DNA of 64,000 nucleotides from Chloroflexus sp. Y-396-1. Its GTDB lineage: Bacteria > Chloroflexota > Chloroflexia > Chloroflexales > Chloroflexaceae. The notes below the pieces were generated by a model. That model was given only the letters and a program-made list of their open reading frames with translations, had not been told where the DNA came from and made no database searches. Below are positions 45,451 to 52,804 of this stretch, in pieces. The position numbers and the translations under genes are program-made. The DNA lies in NCBI RefSeq assembly GCF_000516515.1, contig NZ_KI911784.1:3820633-3884632 (forward strand). Reading direction: 5' to 3'. The stretch's first letter is position 1; every line of letters starts with the position of its first letter.

Positions 45451-46527
45451 GTGATGAAGACGTATCGGCAGTTGTATCCGCAGGTGTACGATTTTGAAAA
45501 TCTCTACGCTTCCTACCGCGCCGCCCGGCGCGCAAAGCGTGGGCGGGCAGAAGTTGCCCGTTTTGAGGTTAGAGTTGAAGATGAGTTGTTCCGCTTGCAA
45601 GACGAGCTGCGTAACGAAACGTATCGCCCCGGTACGTATCGGAACTTCTACATTTACGAGCCGAAGAAGCGTAAAATCAGTGCCGCTCCGTTCCGCGATC
45701 GTGTTGTTCATCATGCCCTGGTTCGCGTGATCGAGCCGATCTTCGAGCGGCGGTTTATCTTTGACTCTTATGCCTGTAGACGCGGAAAGGGTACCCATCG
45801 TGCGCTTGATCGCTGCACCGCATTTGTACGTCGCTATCGCTTCGTGTTGCAGTGTGATATTGCGAAATTTTTTCCCACGATTGACCACGCTATCTTACTG
45901 ACAATTTTGGGAAGAACGCTTGCTGATGAGCGTATTATGCGTTTATGTGAACGGATTGTGCAGAGCGGCGACGGAGTGCTAGATAGTGAGCGTGATGTAC
46001 ACTGGTTCCCGGATGATGATCTGTTTGCACCGCTTCGTCCACAAGGTTTACCGATTGGCAATCTTACCTCACAATTTTGGGCCAATGTCTACTTGAACGA
46101 ACTCGATCACTTTGTAAAACGTGTCCTGAAATGTCGGGCGTATGTACGCTACGCCGATGATTTCCTGCTCTTCCATAACGACAAAGCAACCCTCCATGGT
46201 TGGTTAGCCGAGCTACGTCATTTTGCTGCCAATCGTTTACGGTTACTGCTCCATCCGACAAAGTGTCAGGTGTTTCCTACCGACAATGGCGTGCCGTTTC
46301 TGGGTTTTCATCATTTTGCAACGTATCGACGTTTGAAGCGACCCGTGGTGGTGCGTTTTCGGCGTCGGCTGCGAATGCTGCAAGAGGAGTATGCTGCCGG
46401 GCGCATCGACCGAGAGAAGATAGGAGCATCTATTCAGAGCTGGTGTGCACATGCAGCTCATGGCAACACCTACCGATTGCGCAATCAGATACTACGTCAA
46501 ACCGTCTTTTCACCAGCACATGTATGA
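45451..46527 (+). CDS. DGR reverse transcriptase
   Basis: A 358-residue reverse transcriptase. The catalytic YADD box is at 234-237 in YVRYADDFLLFHND. IGNLTSQ (202-208) in LPIGNLTSQFWANVYLNELD is the DGR/retron-type motif 4, and FLQCDIAKFFPTIDH-like text (LQCDIAKFFPTIDH) gives motif A. FRDRVVHHALVRVIEPIFER is also typical. With the Avd homologue and TR/VR pair next door, it is assigned to the DGR class: it copies the template RNA with errors at adenines. GTG 45451 or ATG 45454 can start it. It overlaps avd by four bases. Confidence 0.95.
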   Translation: MMKTYRQLYPQVYDFENLYASYRAARRAKRGRAEVARFEVRVEDELFRLQDELRNETYRPGTYRNFYIYEPKKRKISAAPFRDRVVHHALVRVIEPIFERRFIFDSYACRRGKGTHRALDRCTAFVRRYRFVLQCDIAKFFPTIDHAILLTILGRTLADERIMRLCERIVQSGDGVLDSERDVHWFPDDDLFAPLRPQGLPIGNLTSQFWANVYLNELDHFVKRVLKCRAYVRYADDFLLFHNDKATLHGWLAELRHFAANRLRLLLHPTKCQVFPTDNGVPFLGFHHFATYRRLKRPVVVRFRRRLRMLQEEYAAGRIDREKIGASIQSWCAHAAHGNTYRLRNQILRQTVFSPAHV

Positions 46528-46934
46528 ATAATATTCCCCTTTTTGCCAAGACTTACGATTTACTACGCTGGTTGATACCCACTACACTAAAATATCCGCG
46601 TGAACATCGCTTTGCGCTGGCGCTCCGAACACAGCAGGCAGCTTTTGAGTTCAACGAGCTGATTGTCATGGCGCGTAAGAGCCGTGATAAGCGTGAATTA
46701 CTGATACGCGCCGATGCTCATCTCGAGCAACTTCGTCTTTATGTCCGTCTTGCCCACGACCTAAAACTGTTGTCGCTTCGCCAATACGAATACGTTAGTC
46801 GTGAAATTAGTGGATTGGGGGCATTATTGGGAGACTGGATGAAACGTAGTGGTGTACGGTTCTCATCTGAGCAATCGCGTGATCATCAGGATCGTTCTTC
46901 AGATGGTGCAGACATGCATGAAACTAGTGTATAA
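46524..46934 (+). CDS. avd: Avd-like accessory variability determinant (four-helix bundle)
   Basis: A 136-residue helical protein. FAKTYDLLRWLIPTTLKYPR, then RFALALRTQQAAFEFNELI, LIRADAHLEQLRLYVRLAHD and REISGLGALLGDWMKR, match the Avd family, whose pentameric barrel binds the RT and template RNA in known DGRs. The chain is rich in Arg and Lys. The ATG overlaps the RT stop (ATGA), so the two are coupled. The last 30 residues are polar and probably disordered. The TR begins 25 bases after the stop. Confidence 0.9.
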   Translation: MNNIPLFAKTYDLLRWLIPTTLKYPREHRFALALRTQQAAFEFNELIVMARKSRDKRELLIRADAHLEQLRLYVRLAHDLKLLSLRQYEYVSREISGLGALLGDWMKRSGVRFSSEQSRDHQDRSSDGADMHETSV

Positions 46935-46959
46935 TAACGAATAGGAACTGACCGACGAT

Positions 46960-47067
46960 GTGCTGCGCGGCGGCTCGTGGAACAACACTGCTACGAATGC
47001 GCGTTGCGCCTACCGCAACAACAACAACCCCGATAACGACAACGACAATTGGGGTTTTCGTCTCGCC
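46960..47067 (+). repeat. DGR template repeat (TR)
   Basis: This non-coding 108-bp copy is the mutagenesis template. It has 26 adenines, concentrated in AAC codons (read in the VR frame they would give Asn runs). Fifteen of the adenines are changed in the VR and none of the other 82 bases is. A TATAAT box (46930-46935) lies 24 bases upstream, in a GTATAATAACG word also found before the target gene, so the TR RNA could have its own start. Confidence 0.96.
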
Positions 47068-47421
47068 ACTCACGCTCCTCGCCCGCCGGAAATGTGTTGT
47101 AAGTTGCTCAATTGCAATACCGAGGCATAACAGGAGAATGACAGGTCGGTTCCAGGTTCGCCGTAGGCGAGCCAAACAGGAACTGCGCCGCTCTTTGTGG
47201 TAGGTCTGTGCTACTGACGCTCGGAGCGGCGCGTTGGTGTAGAAGTCCTCCTTACCAACCTTACCGCCGGAGGAAAGGCGTCCCCTTGCAACCCCCTATC
47301 CCCTTCTGCTCCCACTAGGGTAGAGGAAGGGGAAGGATGGCTAAGACTCCTCACTTTCCCCCACTCTCTTCCTCTCTCACGAGGGACGAGGAAGGCCTGA
47401 AGATGGATTAGGACCTGACCC
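47068..47421. other. Region after the TR with inverted repeats and palindromic elements
   Basis: The first 170 bases may be the 3' part of the TR transcript, with two inverted repeats between 47155 and 47235. From 47285 to 47400 come two copies of the dispersed palindromic family (CTATCCCCTTCTGCTCCC and GGTAGAGGAAGGGG, then CTCTTCCTCTCTC and GACGAGGAAGG). No other gene was seen. Confidence 0.55.
47138..47203 (+). CDS. Possible 21-residue basic peptide downstream of the TR
   Basis: A short frame encodes MTGRFQVRRRRAKQELRRSL plus one Trp. GGAG lies five bases before the ATG, an unusually good ribosome-binding site. The peptide is strongly basic. The DNA also contains inverted repeats (GGTTCGCC with GGCGAGCC; GCGCCGCTC with GAGCGGCGC downstream), so it may instead be the folded 3' part of the TR RNA. 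Low confidence as a gene. Confidence 0.25.
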   Translation: MTGRFQVRRRRAKQELRRSLW

Positions 47422-50235
47422 TTACTGGTACGGTGATGGACTGGTTGGTGGGTAACACCCTTCTTCGCCATTCATCAGCATTCCCTCGGATGTAGAACGA
47501 TCGTAAAACGGCCAAAGGCGATGATTCAAACGCCGATAGGGATCAAAGACCTGTTTAAGGCTGTGGCTTAACGCTGCAATGGGTGTTACCAGTAGATGTC
47601 CCCATCGTGCTGCTTCTAACTCTATGGGGAGGAAACCAGCCGGAATCTGCGTATGCGGCCGGTGTTCAAGAAGTGCCTCGAGCAAACGCGCAACTGCCCC
47701 GACCGTTCCGCGTAGATGACCGTATATGATACCCTTGTACGGACGACCAGCTATTTCCGCCACAAGCTGTACCTGGTTGGCATAATGCAGGAGTTCAGTT
47801 AATGCCGTACTAAATTGTGCTGGTAACACTGCCATTCGTATAGGCCAGGTTGAGCTTTCGGTCGGAATAGAGGTGAGACGAACAATAGGTTCCCAGTGGT
47901 CTGCTTGATCGCCGTCCTCGATCTGTATACTGTTTGCACCACACCTGGTTGCCAGCGCCGCACATTCGCTTACTGATCGTGTACAGGCAGCCGGATGACC
48001 CTCAAATTGCACCACTGCCCGAGTCGCACCCATTGCATGCGACGCCGTGACGACTTCAACAGCGACTGGGCAGAGATGTGTCCCTGTCAGCTCATTCAGG
48101 AATTGATCGAGTCCGGCGATAGTTGGAAAATCGGTCATTAGTGTAACAGTAGCCGGTGGTTGCGGGAACGTCCGCAGTCTCACTTCGGTAATAATGCCTA
48201 GCGTACCGTAACTGCCGACGAAGAGTTTAGGCAGGTCATAACTACTCACATTCTTGACCACCTGACCACCTGTGTGGATCACCGTTCCATCAACTTGCAC
48301 GACGGTTAGTCCTAAAACCAGATCACGTAGCGTACCGTACCCTTCCTGGAGCGGGCTATCGGTAGCAGTGGCTACTGATCCTCCCACCGTAGAGCGATCG
48401 GCGGTCAGCATCATGAGCGGAAAGCGTTGATGATGGGCTGCCAGTATGGTTTGCAGCTCGGCCAGCGACATACCGGCCTCAACACCAATCGTAAGATCGT
48501 CGGGTTCGTAATGAAGTATGCGCCGTAGCTTACGAGTCACTACTACGACTGCTGGTGGTGTAGCCAGCGTACCGATAGCCTGTCGGGTGCCACCACCCCA
48601 AGGCAAAACGGGCAAGCCATACCGGTAGCAAGTCTTCATCACCGCAGCCAATTCTGCTGTTGAGTCGGGCCAAACGACCCATTGCGGTATATGACCTTGC
48701 ACAGTGAATGCCGTTGTTGCATCACCAGAACATATATCATCTAGCCCGACAATGTCGATCAACTCACGTTGAATCTGTTCTGCTGGCACCTGGATTGGCG
48801 GTATTGCCAGCCTTGCCGCGTGTTCCTGTGCAAGCTGCAAAGGATCAAGATGGGTTGGAAACACCTTTCCAGGATTGAGTCGTCGTTCTGGGTTAAAAAC
48901 ATGGTAGACAGCAGCCTGCGCTGCTAGATCGTCGCGACTGTACAATCGTGGTAAAAATTGACATTTCTCGCTCCCGATCCCATGCTCACCACTGACAGCG
49001 CCACCCTCGTTGATACTTAACTTCAACACTTCACCAGTGATAGCATGGGTTTTGGCCACCTGTTCCGGATCGCCCGGATCGTACAATACCAACGGATGCA
49101 AATTACCATCACCAGCATGAAAGACATTAGCAATCGGCATACCATAGTGCTGACTCAGCCGTTGAATATGAGCCATCATTGCCGGAAGACGGGTGCGCGG
49201 CACAACGGTATCGACCAGGTAAAACGATGGAGCAAGGGTGTAAAACGAAGCAAACGCACTACGCCTTGCCGACCAGAGGCGTTCTTGTGCTTCAGGGGTG
49301 GCGGCGGTCATCAATTTAAACGCACCGTGTCGATGGCATAGTATAGAAATCTCGTGCATTGTGTCGTCAAGGCCGTCAATGACACCATCAATTTCAATGA
49401 TAAGTGCTGCACCGGCAGACGACGGTAAATTAGCGTTTTGGGCGAGATTCACGGCTAGCATGGTTGTGGCATCCATCACTTCGAGTGCAGTTGGAATGTA
49501 GCCAGCAGCAAGGATTGCACTGACCGCCATGCATGCAGCGACGACGTCTGGAAAAAGGGCCATGACGACGCGCTTCGCCTCTGGTGTACGAGTAAGCCGA
49601 ACAATAGCACGGCTGATGATGCCAAATGTCCCTTCTGAACCAACCAACAATCCGGTAATGTCGTAGCTGTGCCACGTTGTCGTCGCTGTCCCATCACCTG
49701 TCCAGCACTGTTGACCATCGGCCAGCGTTACCTCAACCGCAAGAATATGATTGGTCGTTACACCGTATTTCAGACAACGTGGCCCGCCGCTGTTGTTTGC
49801 GATATTCCCGCCAATCGTACATATCTGCCATGAGGCCGGATCAGGAGCGTAAAACCAACCGTCATGAGCGAGTGCAGCACTCAAGTTGTAAGTGATGAGA
49901 CCCGCTTGCACGCATGCCTGGCGATTGGCGAGATCGATCTGTTCAATGGCATTCATGTGAGACATGTCAATCACAACACCGCCGTGCAAGGGCCTGGCCC
50001 CGCCAGCTAAACCGGTGCCGGCACCTCTGGCAACAATGGGTAGACCGGCAGCACGCACCAGCGTAACAATTGGAGGAATTTGTTCTGGATGAGTTGGCAA
50101 GACGACCAGATCAGGGCGTGGGTAATCGCCAGGTAACCAATCATGACGGTATGGCGCTAGTTGTTCAGGGTTGTCTATAACCTGTTCGGGGCCAAGCAAT
50201 TGACGCAAAGCATGGATCAGTTCGGTAACATTCAT
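47422..50235 (-). CDS. Glycolate oxidase GlcD-GlcE fusion (two FAD-linked oxidase domains)
   Basis: A 937-residue protein that joins two VAO-type flavin domains. The first (about 1-465) is GlcD-like: LPIVARGAGTGLAGGARPL, PDPASWQICTIGGNIANNSG and GLLVGSEGTFGIISRAIV, ending with the C-terminal site FHAGDGNLHPLVLYDP and SGEHGIGSEK. The second (about 490-915) is GlcE-like: VLPWGGGTRQAIGT, STVGGSVATATDSP and VKNVSSYDLPKLFVGSYGTL. In E. coli these are separate subunits with the Fe-S protein GlcF; no glcF is in the window. It oxidises glycolate to glyoxylate, the substrate of the divergent gcl module. Its promoter carries the shared operator. Confidence 0.88.
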   Translation of the reverse strand: MNVTELIHALRQLLGPEQVIDNPEQLAPYRHDWLPGDYPRPDLVVLPTHPEQIPPIVTLVRAAGLPIVARGAGTGLAGGARPLHGGVVIDMSHMNAIEQIDLANRQACVQAGLITYNLSAALAHDGWFYAPDPASWQICTIGGNIANNSGGPRCLKYGVTTNHILAVEVTLADGQQCWTGDGTATTTWHSYDITGLLVGSEGTFGIISRAIVRLTRTPEAKRVVMALFPDVVAACMAVSAILAAGYIPTALEVMDATTMLAVNLAQNANLPSSAGAALIIEIDGVIDGLDDTMHEISILCHRHGAFKLMTAATPEAQERLWSARRSAFASFYTLAPSFYLVDTVVPRTRLPAMMAHIQRLSQHYGMPIANVFHAGDGNLHPLVLYDPGDPEQVAKTHAITGEVLKLSINEGGAVSGEHGIGSEKCQFLPRLYSRDDLAAQAAVYHVFNPERRLNPGKVFPTHLDPLQLAQEHAARLAIPPIQVPAEQIQRELIDIVGLDDICSGDATTAFTVQGHIPQWVVWPDSTAELAAVMKTCYRYGLPVLPWGGGTRQAIGTLATPPAVVVVTRKLRRILHYEPDDLTIGVEAGMSLAELQTILAAHHQRFPLMMLTADRSTVGGSVATATDSPLQEGYGTLRDLVLGLTVVQVDGTVIHTGGQVVKNVSSYDLPKLFVGSYGTLGIITEVRLRTFPQPPATVTLMTDFPTIAGLDQFLNELTGTHLCPVAVEVVTASHAMGATRAVVQFEGHPAACTRSVSECAALATRCGANSIQIEDGDQADHWEPIVRLTSIPTESSTWPIRMAVLPAQFSTALTELLHYANQVQLVAEIAGRPYKGIIYGHLRGTVGAVARLLEALLEHRPHTQIPAGFLPIELEAARWGHLLVTPIAALSHSLKQVFDPYRRLNHRLWPFYDRSTSEGMLMNGEEGCYPPTSPSPYQ

Positions 50236-50258
50236 CTTTGTTCCACTTTATGAAAAAA

Positions 50259-50304
50259 TATTCCTTGTAATGGAATAATATACTGAATTGACCGGAGTTG
50301 TCAA
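50259..50304 (-). promoter_or_regulatory. Promoter and operator of the glycolate oxidase gene
   Basis: Read on the minus strand, TTGACA (50304-50299) is followed by TATATT after 16 bases or TATTAT after 18. Next comes a perfect palindrome, TATTCC-N7-GGAATA (50277-50259), 24 bases before the ATG. The same arm length and seven-base spacer occur upstream of hyi, so one regulator probably binds both. The regulator itself is not in the window. Confidence 0.6.
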
Positions 50305-50870
50305 GAGGTAGACATCGCCTTCAGAACTGTTTGACTGTTCGGTGTATTCAGTTTCGCGTTGCATCTGATGATTGATCGAACTGCCCGAAAACAGAGCAAC
50401 ACCGAAGAGCATGAGGTGTGCCCCGATGATCTACAAGACATCTAGATGTGCAACGAGAAAGTATTGGCTGTGCCCTCGGCTTGCGAGAGGGTGAGAAAAA
50501 CTGCCCTCACCAGAAACCTGAGAGCATGGGCCAGAGGCTCGCGTTGAGTGGTGCGCGACGGGAAGGCATTGGCTGGCATATCACCTCTTGCCTGCGAGAG
50601 GCACGTTTAGACCCGACCCTGCCATACTCTGAAAGGCATACGATAAACGGTAGGCCATAGAACGGTAGATAGAACGGTAGGAGAAACTAATTCTTCCCCC
50701 CGGCGTGATGCGGGTACGGAGAGGGGCGTCTCCTCCAAATTAGGGCGGTGCGGAGTGCTGCATTCATCTCCCCTGCCTCTCCCCGCGCACACTTCTGACC
50801 CTCGTTTCTCACTCCTAATTTCCTCTACCACTATCGTCGGTTAGAGAAAAACGTTGCAAACTTCTCCCTC

Positions 50871-50938
50871 TTGACAAGTGCAGTCAGTTTCGGTATCCTG
50901 TATATCACTAGATAGAATTAATTTTCATAATACGGAAA
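50871..50938 (+). promoter_or_regulatory. Promoter and operator of the hyi-glxR-gcl operon
   Basis: TTGACA (50871-50876), a 17-base spacer and TATCCT (50894-50899) precede the palindrome TTTTC-N7-GGAAA (50922-50938), which ends six bases before the ATG of hyi. The stretch is closely similar to the orphan at 41096. The position just after the -10 box suits a repressor. Confidence 0.6.
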
Positions 50939-50943
50939 TCACT

Positions 50944-51753
50944 ATGCTCAACTTTGCTCTAAACGTTTCACTCACCATGCGCGAGTTATCTTGGTCGGAA
51001 CGGTTCGATACCGCAGCGCGCCTTGGGTTTGGCGCCGTCGAGTTTTGGTGGCCGGAAGACGCCGATCTCCAGGCCATCAGTCGTCAGGTGCGCGATCTGG
51101 GGTTGCAGGTCGCATTGATCAACTTTGCGGCCGGCTCGTTAGCCCAGGGCGAGCGCGGATGGTTGAATCATCCGACCCGCCAGCAAGAATTTCGGGCGAA
51201 TGTGCCGGTCGCGTTAGCGTTTGCGCAGCAGGTGGGTTGTCAACGCCTCAATGCCCTGGTCGGGAAGTTGTTACCTGACGAAGATCGTGCCGCGCAAATG
51301 GCGCGGGTGCGCGAGAATCTGGCGTGGGCCTGCGAGCAGGCAGCGGCTGCGGGGATCGAGGTGGTGGTTGAGTCGTTGAATGCCTGGGACAATGCCGGGT
51401 ATCTGTTGACCACCACCGCTGAAACGCTGGCATTCCTTGCCAGTGTCGGTGCACCGAACCTGCGCTACCAGTACGATTGCTACCACATGCAGTTGATGGA
51501 AGGGAATATCACGCGCACGATCCGTACCCACGTCGCTCAGATCGGGCACATTCAGGTCGCCGACGCGCCCGGTCGCCACCAGCCTGGTACCGGTGAATTA
51601 CATTTCCCGTACATCTTTCGGGAAATTGTGGCAAGCGGCTATCGCGGGTTCATCGGTCTGGAGTTTATTCCTGATGGTGACCTGGCCGCATCGCTCGCCT
51701 GGCTGCCGCCTGATCGTCGGCAACCAATAGCGCCCGAGGCATTGCGTTGGTGA
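50944..51753 (+). CDS. hyi: Hydroxypyruvate isomerase
   Basis: This TIM-barrel enzyme interconverts hydroxypyruvate and tartronate semialdehyde. The 269-residue protein shows FGAVEFWWPEDADLQAISRQ, the Glu in VVVESLNAWDNAGYLL, YQYDCYHMQLMEGNIT and HIQVADAPGRHQPGTGELH, with FIGLEFIPDGD near the end; these match Hyi. ATG 50944 is correct because the family N terminus NFALNVSLTM starts at once. It leads a three-gene run with glxR and gcl. Confidence 0.93.
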   Translation: MLNFALNVSLTMRELSWSERFDTAARLGFGAVEFWWPEDADLQAISRQVRDLGLQVALINFAAGSLAQGERGWLNHPTRQQEFRANVPVALAFAQQVGCQRLNALVGKLLPDEDRAAQMARVRENLAWACEQAAAAGIEVVVESLNAWDNAGYLLTTTAETLAFLASVGAPNLRYQYDCYHMQLMEGNITRTIRTHVAQIGHIQVADAPGRHQPGTGELHFPYIFREIVASGYRGFIGLEFIPDGDLAASLAWLPPDRRQPIAPEALRW

Positions 51754-51872
51754 CGCAGAACGGTCGGTGTTCTTCATGAACTAAGCCGGTCTACAGTACG
51801 TCGAGCTGTGTAAAGACGGCGGAGCGAGATCTTGCTTTCGGTTAGCGTGTTCGCGTTTCTGAGGAGGTTGCG

Positions 51873-52748
51873 ATGACACCACAGATTGGCTTTATTGGAT
51901 TAGGGATTATGGGGAAGCCAATGGCACGAAATCTTCATAAGGCTGGTTTCCCGGTTATGATCTGGAACCGATCACGTCAGCCAATGGATGAATTAGCTGG
52001 AGAGGGGTTGAAACCAGCAGATAGTATACCGACACTTGCGCAACGTTGTACTGTCGTTATCACGATGTTGCCCGACAGTGCTGACGTTGCCGATGTCGTG
52101 AACGGTGCCACTGGTCTTTTGCAGTATATGAGTCCCGGCAGTCTGCTGATTGACATGAGTACCATTTTACCGGAGACGGCACGCCAGCTTGCCGCCGCTG
52201 CTCACGAGCGCGGTGTTACAATGCTTGATGCGCCGGTCAGTGGAGGTGACAAGGGGGCTATTGCCGCCACGTTGTCAATAATGGTCGGTGGTGATCGGAC
52301 AGCCTTCGAGCGAGCACTTCCTATTTTTCAAGCAATGGGCAAAACCATCACTTACTGCGGTTCGAGCGGTGCTGGTCAGATTGTGAAAGCCTGCAATCAA
52401 ATTGCCGTCGCTCTCAATATTGCTGGCGTAGCCGAGGCATTGGCCCTGGGTCAGGCCGCAGGCATTGATCCTGACATTATTCTTCGTGTGCTCGGAGGCG
52501 GTCTGGCGCAGAGCAAAGTGCTCGAATTGCGTGGCCCGACGATGGCACAAAAGACGTTTGTCCCTGGATTTCGCGCCCGTCTCCACTTGAAAGATATGAA
52601 CATCATTCAGGCTACCGCATTAACGTACCATCTTCAGTTGCCGTTCAGTAGTCTAGCTCAGAAACATTTTCAGATGTTGGTTGAGCGCGGCTATGGCGAT
52701 CTCGACCATTCGGCGTTGGCACTCACGGTTGGACACGTTGACGAATAA
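51873..52748 (+). CDS. glxR: 2-Hydroxy-3-oxopropionate (tartronate semialdehyde) reductase
   Basis: A 291-residue member of the beta-hydroxyacid dehydrogenases. The NAD(P) motif is GFIGLGIMGKPMARNL. The substrate-binding DAPVSGGDKGA and the catalytic Lys in GQIVKACNQIAVALN are present. Between hyi and gcl, reduction of tartronate semialdehyde to glycerate is the expected activity; a 3-hydroxyisobutyrate dehydrogenase is a possible alternative on sequence alone. GAGGAGG precedes the ATG. Confidence 0.92.
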   Translation: MTPQIGFIGLGIMGKPMARNLHKAGFPVMIWNRSRQPMDELAGEGLKPADSIPTLAQRCTVVITMLPDSADVADVVNGATGLLQYMSPGSLLIDMSTILPETARQLAAAAHERGVTMLDAPVSGGDKGAIAATLSIMVGGDRTAFERALPIFQAMGKTITYCGSSGAGQIVKACNQIAVALNIAGVAEALALGQAAGIDPDIILRVLGGGLAQSKVLELRGPTMAQKTFVPGFRARLHLKDMNIIQATALTYHLQLPFSSLAQKHFQMLVERGYGDLDHSALALTVGHVDE

Positions 52749-52804
52749 TTTTTTTGTGATCACTGATCGAAAAGTAATTTCATATCGTGAAAGGATAGCA
52801 CATT

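Larger units (their letters stand above)
42125..47067 (+). other. Complete diversity-generating retroelement cassette
   Basis: The order is target gene with VR, RT, avd, TR, all on the plus strand within about 5 kb. All parts expected for a working DGR are intact: an open target, YADD RT, Avd and a TR with adenine-only differences. No integrase, phage structural gene or terminal repeat is visible around it, so it appears to be a chromosomal cassette rather than part of a prophage. A palindromic repeat lies outside each end. Confidence 0.93.
50236..50943. other. Divergent control region of the glyoxylate module
   Basis: This 708-base stretch holds the two promoters listed separately and, between them, no gene. 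Short palindromes (CGGAGAGGGGCGTCTCC near 50719) belong to the dispersed family. Small frames inside have no family features. The length leaves room for additional regulator sites that I could not define. Confidence 0.55.

Noticed and set aside
42125-47067. Retron or group II intron
   Set aside because: No msr/msd-like RNA or intron domains; the Avd homologue and the adenine-specific TR/VR pair identify a DGR instead.
46960-47203. TR region as a protein-coding gene (81-codon frame from 46958)
   Set aside because: The frame begins inside the TR without a ribosome-binding site, and the adenine-only differences to the VR mark it as a non-coding template.
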